Of a stretch of DNA of 64,000 bases, positions 24,956 through 33,150 are shown piece by piece. Each line of letters opens with the position of its first letter. Positions within the stretch are counted from its first letter, which is position 1. The translations under genes and the position numbers were made by a program. This stretch comes from Hydrogenophaga sp. GTDB taxonomy: Bacteria > Pseudomonadota > Gammaproteobacteria > Burkholderiales > Burkholderiaceae_C. Where the stretch lies: positions 62,001-126,000 of the forward strand of contig NZ_JAOASO010000085.1 of NCBI RefSeq assembly GCF_030158645.1, read 5' to 3'. A model generated the notes under the pieces. It had not been told where the DNA came from. It saw only the letters and a list, made by a program, of their open reading frames with translations, and did not search any database.

Positions 24956-26356
24956 ATGACCGACTTCGCCCACGCGACCCTGCTCGACCTCCAGCACACC
25001 GAGCGCGAACGCTTCATCGCGCGCCACCCGCAATCCATCGCGCTGGCCCGGGACGCGCAACAGCACTACCTGTTCGGCGTGCCGCTGCACTGGATGCGCG
25101 ACTGGCCCAGCCCCGCCACGTTGTTCGTGGCGCAGGCGCAAGGCGCCACGCTCACCTGCGCCGACGGTCTGGTTTACGCCGACTTCTGCCTGGGCGACAC
25201 CGGCGCGATGTTCGGCCACAGCCCCACACCGCTGGCGCAGGCCATGGCCAGGCAAGCGGCGCAGGGTCTCACCTGCATGCTGCCGGCCACCAACGCGGCC
25301 ACCGTCGGCGAGTTGCTTTCCAACACCTTCGGTTTGCCGATGTGGCAGATGGCCTTGTCGGCCAGCGACGCCAACCGCTTCGTGTTGCGCTGGGCGCGCG
25401 CCATCACCGGTCGGCCCCGGTTGCTGGTGTTCGACGGCTGCTACCACGGTGCGGTGGACGACACGCTGGTGGACCTGGACCCGGTGACAGGCCACACCTT
25501 GCCGCGCCGTTCGGTGTTGGGCCAGGTTCACAACCACGCCGACTTCACCCGCGTCGTGCCGTTCAACGACCTGGGTGCGCTGGAGGCCGCGCTGACACAG
25601 GGCGACGTGGCCTGCCTGCTGGCCGAACCGGCGCTCACGAACTTCGGTCTGGTGCCGCCCGCGCCCGGCTACTGGGAACAGGCGCGCGCGCTGTGCCGCA
25701 CCCACGGGGCGCTCTTCGTCTGCGACGAGACCCACACCATCTCCACCGCCCTGGGCGGCTACGCACGCGCCCATGGGCTGGAACCGGATTTCATGGTGGT
25801 CGGCAAGGCCGTGGCCGGGGGTCTGCCGTGTGCGGTGTACGGCTTCACCCAAGCCGTCGCCGATCGCATGGTGAGCGCCAAGAACACCGCACCCGAAGGC
25901 CACAGCGGCATCGGGACCACGCTGGCAGGGAACGCGCTCACGCTGGCCGCACTGCAAGCCTCGCTGGAGCACCTGCACACCACGGCGAATTACGCTCACA
26001 TGCTGGACCTGGCCGCGGGGCTGGAACACGGTCTGCGCGAACGCATCGCCACCGCCGGGTGGTCATGGACCGTCACCCGGTTGGGCGCGCGCATGGAACT
26101 GCAGTTCATGCCGCACACACCCAGCAACGCGCAAGACGTGCGCGACCACGCACAGGGCGAACTGGAAGCCCTCACCCACCTTTTCATGCTCAACCGGGGC
26201 GTGCTGCTCACACCCTTCCACAGCATGATGCTGGTGTCACCGGCCACCACACACGGCGACGTGACGCGGCTGCTGGGTGTGTTTGACGAACTGCTCGCTG
26301 CGCTCAGGTCTCTCCCACACCCACCGGCGCCGGTGCCCGCATCACGATTCGTGTGA
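24956..26356 (+). CDS. Class III aminotransferase (glutamate-1-semialdehyde aminomutase-like)
   Basis: A 466-residue PLP enzyme of the class III aminotransferase group. Features are NAATVGELLSNTFGLPMWQMALSASDANRF (unusual AS-DAN in place of the common GSEAN), FDGCYHGAVDD, VCDETHTISTALGG and the PLP lysine in VVGKAVAGGLPCAVYGF. The overall style matches glutamate-1-semialdehyde 2,1-aminomutase-like aminotransferases of unknown substrate rather than HemL itself. The 3' end overlaps the convergent hemerythrin gene by 53 bp. Confidence 0.85.
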   Translation: MTDFAHATLLDLQHTERERFIARHPQSIALARDAQQHYLFGVPLHWMRDWPSPATLFVAQAQGATLTCADGLVYADFCLGDTGAMFGHSPTPLAQAMARQAAQGLTCMLPATNAATVGELLSNTFGLPMWQMALSASDANRFVLRWARAITGRPRLLVFDGCYHGAVDDTLVDLDPVTGHTLPRRSVLGQVHNHADFTRVVPFNDLGALEAALTQGDVACLLAEPALTNFGLVPPAPGYWEQARALCRTHGALFVCDETHTISTALGGYARAHGLEPDFMVVGKAVAGGLPCAVYGFTQAVADRMVSAKNTAPEGHSGIGTTLAGNALTLAALQASLEHLHTTANYAHMLDLAAGLEHGLRERIATAGWSWTVTRLGARMELQFMPHTPSNAQDVRDHAQGELEALTHLFMLNRGVLLTPFHSMMLVSPATTHGDVTRLLGVFDELLAALRSLPHPPAPVPASRFV

Positions 26357-26900
26357 AGAGCCGGTCGAACTGGGGGTCGCGCGCCAGCTTGTCGTTGAGC
26401 GGGTCGCGGTGGGTGGCAAAGGCCACGTTGAGCGCATGCCAGTCGGCCTCAGTCAGACTCTTTTCTGCCTCGGGCAAGAGCACGGATTCTTCCAGCCGCA
26501 TGTGGTCGAGGTAGAACTGCACGTAGCGCGTGGCGTCGGCCTCAAAGGCAGCGCGGCGCGTCTCGCCCAGGTACTCCCAGGCCATCAGCAGGTGCATGAG
26601 TTCACGCACCCGCACCTCGCCGGTCATGTGGTCGCTCTCCAGACGCTCGATGGTGGCCATCACGTGCGGCGCCGCGCGCGCGATGCGCGGAAACAGCAGA
26701 TCCGACTCCTTCGGGTGGTGCAGCTTTTCCGGGAACTCGTCGATGTAAAACAGCATGGCGCGCAGCACATCGAAGTACTGCTCGGGCGCGTGTTTGCCAT
26801 CGGCATCCGGACCGCGTTTGATCATTTGCAGCATCGACTTCAGCATGGCGGCCAGGCTGGCGTGTTCGTCGCGGATCACGCGCAGGGCAGAGTGGTTCAT
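26304..26900 (-). CDS. Hemerythrin-domain protein
   Basis: A 198-residue all-helical protein with a hemerythrin/HHE-type metal site. Candidate ligands are His8 and His15 (NHSALRVIRDEH), HHPKESDLLFPR near residue 62, ESDHMTGE near 87, and DHMRLEESVLLPEAE near 132, the standard spacing of a di-iron site. Such proteins handle O2, NO or iron and are often stress-linked. The ATG at 26900 is preferred over an upstream start that adds an Arg/Pro stretch. It is convergent with, and overlaps, the aminotransferase gene. Confidence 0.88.
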   Translation of the reverse strand: MNHSALRVIRDEHASLAAMLKSMLQMIKRGPDADGKHAPEQYFDVLRAMLFYIDEFPEKLHHPKESDLLFPRIARAAPHVMATIERLESDHMTGEVRVRELMHLLMAWEYLGETRRAAFEADATRYVQFYLDHMRLEESVLLPEAEKSLTEADWHALNVAFATHRDPLNDKLARDPQFDRLFTRIVMRAPAPVGVGET

Positions 26901-26993
26901 GGGGCGTCTCCTCGGGCCTCGTTCGGGTCGCACAAGCTTCGCTCAAGAACCAGGAAAAGGCATTGACCTGCATCAACCAGCGAACCTGCACGC

Positions 26994-29264
26994 TCAGCGC
27001 TGCGGCGGCTTCCAGCGCTTGAGCAGCAGGGCATTGCTCACCACGCTCACCGAGCTCAACGCCATGGCCGCACCCGCCACCACCGGGCTCAGAAAACCGA
27101 GCGCCGCCAGTGGGATGCCGGCCACGTTGTACGCAAACGCCCAGAACAGGTTCTGCCGGATCTTGCTGACGGTGCGGCGCGAAATGTCGAGTGCCGCCGC
27201 CACCATCAGCGGGTCGCCGCGCATCAGCGTGATGCCGGCGGCGTGCATGGCCACGTCGGAACTGCCGCCCTGGCTGTGGCTCATGGCCATGCCGACGTCG
27301 GCCGACGCCAGGGCGGGTGCGTCGTTGACCCCATCACCCACCATCGCCACCACGTGGCCCCCCTCTTTCAAGCGCCGGACCACCGCCGCCTTGTCACCCG
27401 GCAACACCTCGGCGATCACCTCACCCGCGTCGGCACGCAGGCCCAGCCGTGCGGCCATGGCCATCGCCGCGCCCTGGTTGTCGCCCGACACCATGAACAG
27501 CCGCATGCCGGCCGCGCGCAGCTCCGCAATGGCGGCCGCCGCTCCGGCCTTGGGTTCGTCTCCAAAGGCCATCAGGGCCAGGGGCGACCACTGTGTGCTG
27601 CCCGCTGCCTGGCTGGCCAGCACCGACACCGTCGAGCCTTGTTGTTGCAAGGCCTGTGCACGCGCCGCCAGCGGACCCAAGGCCACCGGGAGTTCGTCCA
27701 TCCAGCGCAGGCTGCCCAAGGCCAGGCGGCTGCCTTGCACCGTGCCCTGGCTGCCCCGCCCCGACACGGCCTGCACATCGGTTGCGGCATCGGGCAGCAC
27801 CACCAGCGAGCGGGACTTGGCCGCTTCGACCACGGCGCGTGCCAAGGGGTGTGCGCTCTGCGCCTGCAGCGCCGAAGCCGCTTGCAGCACCGAGAGCTCG
27901 TCCACGCCCGCCGCCGCCTCGATCAGCAGCAAACGCGGATGCCCTTCGGTCAACGTGCCGGTCTTGTCAAAAGCCACGGTGTCCACCTTGTGCGCGATCT
28001 CCAAGGCCTGCGCGTCCTTGATCAGGATGCCGTGTTTCGCCGCCACACCGGTACCCGCCATGATGGCCGCCGGCGTGGCCAGGCCCAGGGCACACGGGCA
28101 GGCAATCACCAGCACCGCCACCGCGTGGATCAGCGCCTCCTCCATGGGTGCACCGGTCCACAGCCAGCCCAGCATCGTCGCGAGCGCAATGACCAGCACC
28201 ACCGGCACGAACACCGCGGCCACCTGGTCCACCAGGCGCTGCACCGGCGCCTTGCCGGCCTGCGCGTCCTGAACCAGCGCGATGATCTGCGCCAGCACAC
28301 TTTGCGCACCGATGGCACGCACCTTCACCTCCACCGCGCCTTCGCCGTTGAGCGAGCCACCGGTGACACCATCGCCCACCTCCTTGGGCACCGGCATCGC
28401 TTCACCGGTGAGCATGGATTCATCGGCCTGCGTGCTGCCCTGGACCACCGTGCCGTCGGCCGCAAAACGCTCACCCGGCAGCACCCGCACCACGTCACCG
28501 GGCAGGAGCTCATCCACCGCCACATCGGTGATCTCGGTGCGGCGCACACCATCAGGAAGCAGGTGAGCACGTTCAGGCCGCAACGACTGCAAGGCCCGGA
28601 TGGCGCTGGTGGTCTGGCGCTTGGCGCGCGCCTCCAGCCACTTGCCCAGCAGCACCAGCGTGATCACCACCGCCGAGGCCTCGAAGTACAGATGCAGCAT
28701 CTCGCCCGGTTCCGAGCGCCACCACAACCAGGTGGAGAGCGCCCAGGCCGCGCTGGTACCGATGGACACCAGCAGCTCCATGTTGCCGGTGCGCGCCTTG
28801 AGCGCATGCCAGCCCGCGCGGTAAAAGCGCGCACCCAGCACAAACTGCACCGGTGTGGCCAGCACGAACTGCATCCAGGCCGACAGCATCCAGTGCTTGC
28901 CGATCAGGTCGCCCACCATGGGCAGCACCAGCGGTGCCGACAGCACGATGCCGATCAGCACGGGCAGGAAGTCCACCGACACACCCATCCAGCGCGCGTC
29001 GGCCGCCGCGTCCATGGCTTCCATCGAACGCGGCTCGTAGCCGGCGTCGCGCACCGCGCGCTTGATGCGCGCCAGCGATTCGGGCGCTTCACCATCGACC
29101 ATCAGCACGCGCGCCGATTCGGTCGCCAGGTTCACCGTGGCTTCCGACACCCCGGGTTGTTTCTTCAAAGCCTTCTCCACGCGCAAAACGCAGGAGGCAC
29201 AGGTCATGCCGCCGATGCCGAGGTCGATCTGGGCGGGCGAAACGGGTGGGGTGATCGTGTTCAT
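26994..29264 (-). CDS. copA: Copper-exporting P1B-type ATPase
   Basis: A 756-residue Cu(I)-exporting P-type ATPase. It has one N-terminal HMA domain with GGMTCASC (residues about 19-26), eight predicted helices, the transmembrane CPC motif in [13 protein letters not shown], the actuator TGEA (MLTGEAMPV), the phosphorylation site DKTGTLTEG, and the hinge [16 protein letters not shown]. The ATG is at 29264. A MerR-type promoter with a 19-bp spacer lies directly upstream (29271-29301), and copZ and cueR are divergent. Together they form a standard copper-resistance unit. Confidence 0.94.
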   Translation of the reverse strand: MNTITPPVSPAQIDLGIGGMTCASCVLRVEKALKKQPGVSEATVNLATESARVLMVDGEAPESLARIKRAVRDAGYEPRSMEAMDAAADARWMGVSVDFLPVLIGIVLSAPLVLPMVGDLIGKHWMLSAWMQFVLATPVQFVLGARFYRAGWHALKARTGNMELLVSIGTSAAWALSTWLWWRSEPGEMLHLYFEASAVVITLVLLGKWLEARAKRQTTSAIRALQSLRPERAHLLPDGVRRTEITDVAVDELLPGDVVRVLPGERFAADGTVVQGSTQADESMLTGEAMPVPKEVGDGVTGGSLNGEGAVEVKVRAIGAQSVLAQIIALVQDAQAGKAPVQRLVDQVAAVFVPVVLVIALATMLGWLWTGAPMEEALIHAVAVLVIACPCALGLATPAAIMAGTGVAAKHGILIKDAQALEIAHKVDTVAFDKTGTLTEGHPRLLLIEAAAGVDELSVLQAASALQAQSAHPLARAVVEAAKSRSLVVLPDAATDVQAVSGRGSQGTVQGSRLALGSLRWMDELPVALGPLAARAQALQQQGSTVSVLASQAAGSTQWSPLALMAFGDEPKAGAAAAIAELRAAGMRLFMVSGDNQGAAMAMAARLGLRADAGEVIAEVLPGDKAAVVRRLKEGGHVVAMVGDGVNDAPALASADVGMAMSHSQGGSSDVAMHAAGITLMRGDPLMVAAALDISRRTVSKIRQNLFWAFAYNVAGIPLAALGFLSPVVAGAAMALSSVSVVSNALLLKRWKPPQR

Positions 29265-29270
29265 GCACGC

Positions 29271-29301
29271 AGCATAGGCTTTACCACCATGGGAAGGTCA
29301 A
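29271..29301 (-). promoter_or_regulatory. CueR-type promoter of copA (19-bp spacer)
   Basis: On the minus strand a -35 TTGACC (29301-29296) and a -10 TATGCT (29276-29271) are separated by 19 bp, the over-long spacer typical of MerR-family targets. The spacer carries the dyad CCTTCCCATGGTGGTAAAG. It resembles known copA operators. CueR at 29579 is the likely activator. Confidence 0.75.
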
Positions 29302-29315
29302 GCACCCCACCTCGC

Positions 29316-29346
29316 TTGACCTTCACACCGTGTCAAGGATGACAAT
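29316..29346 (+). promoter_or_regulatory. CueR-type promoter of copZ-cueR (19-bp spacer)
   Basis: A -35 TTGACC (29316-29321) and a -10 GACAAT (29341-29346) are separated by 19 bp. The spacer holds the dyad CCTTCACACCGTGTCAAGG. It faces away from the copA promoter, so the two CueR boxes are back to back and the regulator probably activates its own gene. Confidence 0.7.
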
Positions 29347-29375
29347 GGATTTTTCCAACCCATCCAGGAGTTTCC

Positions 29376-29573
29376 ATGAACGAAGTCTTCACCGTGCAAG
29401 GCATGACCTGCGGCCATTGCGAAAAAGCCGTGACCACCGCCATCAAGCTGGTCGATCCCCAGGCGCAGGTCGCGATCGACCGGACACAGAACCGGGTCGA
29501 AGTCACCACCACACAGCCCCGCGACACGCTGGCGGCGGCCATCCGCGAAGAGGGTTACCAGGTGGCGGCCTGA
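29376..29573 (+). CDS. copZ: CopZ-like copper chaperone
   Basis: A 65-residue single HMA domain protein with the Cu(I)-binding GMTCGHC motif at residues 9-15 and the usual beta-alpha-beta-beta-alpha-beta length. It would carry copper to CopA. The start at 29376 follows CCAGGAGTTTCC. The cueR gene starts 5 bp after its stop. Confidence 0.92.
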   Translation: MNEVFTVQGMTCGHCEKAVTTAIKLVDPQAQVAIDRTQNRVEVTTTQPRDTLAAAIREEGYQVAA

Positions 29574-29578
29574 ACGCC

Positions 29579-30100
29579 ATGAAAGACGTCGACATCGATC
29601 GGCTCACCACGTGGCCGGTGAACATCGGCAAGGCCGCCGAGCTCAGCGGCATCTCGCCCAAGATGCTGCGCCACTACGAAACCCTGGGTCTGCTGGGCGA
29701 TGTGGTGCGCACCGACAGCAACTACCGCCAGTACAGCCTGGCCGACGTGCATTCGCTGCGCTTCATCCGGCGCGCACGCGACATGGGCTTTGGCCTGGAC
29801 GCCATCGCCGAGCTGGTGAGCCTCTGGCACAACCGCAAGCGCAGCAGCGCCAGCGTCAAACGCATCACGCAAAAGCACCTGGACGACCTGGCGCAGCGCA
29901 TCGAAGCGCTGCAGGCCATGCAGCGCACGCTGGCCGGCCTGATGGACGTCTGCCCCGGCGATGGCCGACCGGACTGCCCCATCCTGGACGACCTCGCGCA
30001 CCCGGCAACACCGTGCGCAGCACCCACAAAAAGCGGCACAAAACTTTACAAGCCCGCGACATCGGCCGCACCGCGCAGAAACACCCCCCGCCGAGACTGA
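29579..30100 (+). CDS. cueR: Cu(I)-responsive MerR-family regulator
   Basis: A 173-residue MerR-family activator. The winged helix is VNIGKAAELSGISPKMLRHYE (residues about 14-34), followed by the dimerisation helix. The metal loop CPGDGRPDC (Cys125 and Cys133) matches the CxGDxxxDC loop of CueR that binds Cu(I). A C-terminal tail of about 35 residues rich in Ala/Pro/Lys/Arg exceeds the usual CueR length. The ATG at 29579 lies 5 bp after copZ. It presumably controls both divergent promoters. Confidence 0.92.
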   Translation: MKDVDIDRLTTWPVNIGKAAELSGISPKMLRHYETLGLLGDVVRTDSNYRQYSLADVHSLRFIRRARDMGFGLDAIAELVSLWHNRKRSSASVKRITQKHLDDLAQRIEALQAMQRTLAGLMDVCPGDGRPDCPILDDLAHPATPCAAPTKSGTKLYKPATSAAPRRNTPRRD

Positions 30101-30165
30101 AGCCATTCCACAGCCCACGGACCCAAGCTGTGGTGGCTCTTCTTCAACGGTCACAAGGAGTGAAC

Positions 30166-30720
30166 ATGACATCGATTCCCAAGCGCGCACTGATGGCCGC
30201 GGCCCTGGCAGCCGCCGTTGCCGGCCTCTCGGCCACCGCCATCGCCCAGAACGCCCCGGCACCCGCTGCCACCCAACAGGCGCAGGAAGGTGCCAAGGAA
30301 GGCCAACGCGACGCCAAACGCGCCGAGCGCATGGCCCGCATGCAGAAACACATGGCCGAGCGCCAGGCGGCCCTCAAGGCCGAACTGAAGATCACTGCCC
30401 AGCAGGAACCCGCCTGGAACGCCTTTGTGGCGCGCACAGCGCCCGAAGCCCGCCCAGCCCGCCAGGGCCCGCGCGAGGACTGGTCCAAGCTCACCACGCC
30501 CGAGCGGCTGGACAAGATGGCGGCCATGAAAGCCGAACGCGACACCCGCATGAGCCAGCGGCACGAAGCCATCAAGAGCTTCTACGCAGCGCTGGATGCC
30601 GAGCAGAAAAAAGTGTTTGATGCCCAGCAGATGCAGGGCTTCCAACGGGCGGGCATGAAAGGCCATGGCAAAAAGCACCACCATGGTGGCGGCCACCACC
30701 GCATGGGCGGCACGGTCTGA
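30166..30720 (+). CDS. Spy/CpxP-like periplasmic LTXXQ-type protein with His-rich tail
   Basis: A 184-residue exported protein. The signal peptide ends at about residue 27 (ATAIAQ). The rest is helical and highly charged, with the repeated pattern of Spy/CpxP chaperones (LKITAQQEPAWNAF; LDAEQKKVFDAQQM). The C-terminus is a His/Gly tail (KKHHHGGGHH) likely to bind metal. The ATG at 30166 follows AAGGAGTGAAC. Its place after copZ-cueR suggests a role in periplasmic copper stress, and it ends at a strong terminator. Confidence 0.85.
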   Translation: MTSIPKRALMAAALAAAVAGLSATAIAQNAPAPAATQQAQEGAKEGQRDAKRAERMARMQKHMAERQAALKAELKITAQQEPAWNAFVARTAPEARPARQGPREDWSKLTTPERLDKMAAMKAERDTRMSQRHEAIKSFYAALDAEQKKVFDAQQMQGFQRAGMKGHGKKHHHGGGHHRMGGTV

Positions 30721-30796
30721 TCGGCTGCCAAGCCGGTTGTCTTCTGTGTTTCTTGTTCTTATAGATCCATTTAATTCAAGATAGCAGTAGTAGTAG

Positions 30797-30830
30797 AGGG
30801 CGCTGTCCGCTGTGGACAAGCGCCCTTTCT
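30797..30830 (+). terminator. Rho-independent terminator
   Basis: GGGCG-CT-GTCC pairs with GGAC-AA-GCGCCC around a GCTGT loop, followed by TTTCTCTTTTTC. It lies 76 bp after the Spy-like gene, so it ends the copZ-cueR-spy transcription unit. Confidence 0.8.
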
Positions 30831-31045
30831 CTTTTTCGATCAAGGACTTGCAGGCGTTCGAAGTCTGTGTGAAGGACCCCGGCGCGGTTCAGGCGAAAAA
30901 AGGACAACTGCCCGAAACACGCCGAGCCTGTGGATAAGTCATGGTTTGTTCAAAAGATATACACAGGGTTGTTGAGCCGGGTCCGGAAACATGCCCTGAC
31001 ACCTGGGCACAAGCGCTTGCCGGCCGCTGTGGACCCGGCTGTTAA
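30811..31045. promoter_or_regulatory. Gene-free region before minC with DnaA-box-like sites
   Basis: The whole gap 30721-31122 (402 bp) has no gene. Besides the terminator it holds an exact DnaA box TTATCCACA on the minus strand (30929-30937), a one-mismatch box TTGTCCACA (30811-30819, inside the terminator stem) and a one-mismatch ATATACACA on the plus strand (30957-30965). A weak sigma70-like pair for minC is TTGCCG (31017-31022) and TGTTAA (31040-31045), 17 bp apart. Whether DnaA binds here is untested. Confidence 0.4.
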
Positions 31046-31122
31046 ACTGCGCCGCTTCCTGACCGACTTCGCTGCTTTGCGGCGCCTGTGTCGGCTGCTT
31101 TTTTTGTGAGCCTGTTTCGCCC

Positions 31123-31887
31123 ATGTCTGTTGCCCTCGCAGGAAACGCGCCCACCACCTTCGAAATCAAGAGCGCTCACCTGCCCCTGGTGGCGCTCATG
31201 CTCAAGTCCTCCGATCTGGACCGCCTGGCGCAGGAGCTGACCCAGCGCTTCGGGGACATGCCCGACTTCTTCGATAACGATCCACTGGTGATCGACCTGC
31301 ACCCGCTGAACGTGGCCGAGGCCAACGCCCTGCCCGATTTCAGCGCCCTGCAGACCTTGTTGCGCCAATACCGCTTGATGCCCTTGGCTGTGCGCGGCGG
31401 CACCATTGAACAAACCCGCCTGGCGCTGGCTGCCGGTCTCACGAACGCGCCGGATGCGTCGGTGCAGCGAGCGGCCCCGGCTGTGCAGCCCACCGAGATC
31501 TCGACGCCGCAGGAACCGGTGGCAACGCCCGCACCCACACCCGGTGCGCTGGTGATCGACAAACCCTTGCGCTCGGGCCAGCAGGTGTATGCCCGCGGAC
31601 GCGATCTGGTCGTCATGGCCATGGTCAACCCGGGTGCCGAAGTCATTGCTGATGGCCACATCCACGTGTACGCCCCCTTGCGTGGCAAAGCCATTGCCGG
31701 CGCGCGTGGCAACGCCGATGCCCGCATCTTTGCGCTGGGCATGGCGCCCGAGCTGATTTCGATCGCCGGCATTTACCGCACCAGCGAAGTGGCATTGCCC
31801 GAGTCGATCCAGGGCAAGACCGCGCAGGTGCGGCTGGTGCCCGGTCCCGACGGAGACAAACTCCTGATCGAGGCCATCGGCGCCTGA
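31123..31887 (+). CDS. minC: Septum site-determining protein MinC
   Basis: A 254-residue FtsZ-assembly inhibitor. The N-terminal domain (about 10-110, TFEIKSAHLPLVALMLKSSD...) binds FtsZ. A Pro/Thr/Ala-rich linker (about 120-145) follows. The C-terminal beta-helix (RSGQQVYARGRDLVVMAMVNPGAEVIADGHIHVYAPLRGKA) dimerises and binds MinD. It is the first gene of minCDE. Length and motifs are normal. Confidence 0.95.
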   Translation: MSVALAGNAPTTFEIKSAHLPLVALMLKSSDLDRLAQELTQRFGDMPDFFDNDPLVIDLHPLNVAEANALPDFSALQTLLRQYRLMPLAVRGGTIEQTRLALAAGLTNAPDASVQRAAPAVQPTEISTPQEPVATPAPTPGALVIDKPLRSGQQVYARGRDLVVMAMVNPGAEVIADGHIHVYAPLRGKAIAGARGNADARIFALGMAPELISIAGIYRTSEVALPESIQGKTAQVRLVPGPDGDKLLIEAIGA

Positions 31888-31924
31888 TCCAACCCCCAAT
31901 TTTTCGAACAGAAGGACCTTCACC

Positions 31925-32740
31925 ATGACCAAGATCGTTGTCGTCACCTCCGGCAAGGGCGGTGTGGGCAAGACCACCACCAGCGCCAGCTTTGCATCGG
32001 GCCTCGCCTTGCGCGGTCACAAAACCGCGGTGATCGATTTCGACGTCGGCCTGCGCAACCTCGACTTGATCATGGGTTGCGAGCGCCGCGTGGTGTACGA
32101 CCTGATCAACGTGATCCAGGGCGAAGCCAACCTGAACCAGGCGCTGATCAAGGACAAGCAGTGCGACAACCTGTTCGTGCTGGCCGCCAGCCAGACGCGC
32201 GACAAGGACGCACTGAGCCAGGAAGGCGTGCACAAGGTGCTGACCGACCTGTCCGCCATGGGCTTCGAGTACATCGTGTGCGACTCGCCCGCCGGCATCG
32301 AGACCGGCGCGCTCATGGCCATGCACTACGCCGATGAAGCGCTGATCGTGACCAACCCCGAGGTCTCCAGCGTGCGCGACTCCGACCGCATCCTGGGCAT
32401 GCTGGGCAGCAAGACGCAGCGCGCCATTGAAGGCAAGGAACCCATCAAGGAACACCTGCTGATCACTCGCTACAACCCCACGCGCGTGGCCGACGGCCAG
32501 ATGCTCTCGCTCGAAGACATCCAGGACATCCTGCGCATCAAGCTGATCGGCGTCATCCCTGAGAGTGAAAACGTGCTGACCGCGTCCAACCAGGGCACGC
32601 CGGCCATCCACCTCAAGGGCACCGACGTGGCCGAGGCCTACAGCGACGTGATCGACCGTTTTCTCGGTGCGGACAAGCCGCTGCGTTTCATCGATGCGCA
32701 GAAAGCCGGCTTCTTCAAACGCCTGTTCGGGGGGAAATGA
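31925..32740 (+). CDS. minD: Septum site-determining ATPase MinD
   Basis: A 271-residue ParA-type membrane ATPase that recruits MinC and drives the pole-to-pole oscillation. The deviant Walker A is SGKGGVGKTTT at residues 10-20, switch regions are DFDVGLRNLD and CDSPAGIETGA, and the C-terminal amphipathic membrane-targeting helix is KAGFFKRLFGGK. The start at 31925 follows GAAGGACCTTCACC. Confidence 0.97.
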   Translation: MTKIVVVTSGKGGVGKTTTSASFASGLALRGHKTAVIDFDVGLRNLDLIMGCERRVVYDLINVIQGEANLNQALIKDKQCDNLFVLAASQTRDKDALSQEGVHKVLTDLSAMGFEYIVCDSPAGIETGALMAMHYADEALIVTNPEVSSVRDSDRILGMLGSKTQRAIEGKEPIKEHLLITRYNPTRVADGQMLSLEDIQDILRIKLIGVIPESENVLTASNQGTPAIHLKGTDVAEAYSDVIDRFLGADKPLRFIDAQKAGFFKRLFGGK

Positions 32741-32743
32741 CGC

Positions 32744-33004
32744 ATGTCGATCTTTTCCTTTCTGCTCGGCGAGAAGAAAAAAACCGCCAGCGTCGCCAAG
32801 GAGCGGCTGCAGATCATCCTGGCCCACGAGCGCAATGGTCGCAGTGCGTCGGAGCCCGACTATTTGCCCGCGCTGCAGCGTGAGCTGGTCGCTGTGATCA
32901 GCAAATACATCAAGATCAACCCGGACGACATCAAGGTCCAGCTCGAGCGCCAGGACAACCTGGACGTGCTTGAAGTCAAGATCGAACTGCCCGACAGGAA
33001 ATAG
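32744..33004 (+). CDS. minE: Cell division topological specificity factor MinE
   Basis: An 86-residue protein that stimulates MinD ATPase and sets the Min oscillation. The N-terminal membrane-sensing segment is [12 protein letters not shown], followed by the anti-MinCD helix ([12 protein letters not shown]) and the C-terminal dimerisation domain. It starts 3 bp after minD. Confidence 0.96.
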   Translation: MSIFSFLLGEKKKTASVAKERLQIILAHERNGRSASEPDYLPALQRELVAVISKYIKINPDDIKVQLERQDNLDVLEVKIELPDRK

Positions 33005-33065
33005 CTTGGTCTGCGCCGGCGCGTGAACCGCATCGCACGCAGCAACGCCTGTCCAGAGATACCGA

Positions 33066-33136
33066 GGAACCGGCTTTGCCGGGCCTCTGGTGTCGCTCCC
33101 CTTGCAAGGGGGGACGCGCGCAGCGCGGCGGGGGGT
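33066..33136. repeat. Family-specific intergenic palindromic repeat, copy 2
   Basis: It begins GGAACCGGCTTTGCC and has the same build as copy 1 at 4671-4740: dyad CCCCTTG-CAAGGGG (33098-33111), a GACGCGCGCAGCGCG block, then a G-run. It fills most of the gap between minE and the UbiB-family gene. It is diverged from copy 1 in the arms but keeps pairing in them, which suggests selection on structure. Confidence 0.7.
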
Positions 33137-33150
33137 CCTATCATCCCTTC

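Noticed and set aside
30721-31122. A second replication origin near minC
   Set aside because: Few DnaA-like sites and no clear AT-rich unwinding repeats; dnaN and gyrB place the chromosomal origin beyond the right end.
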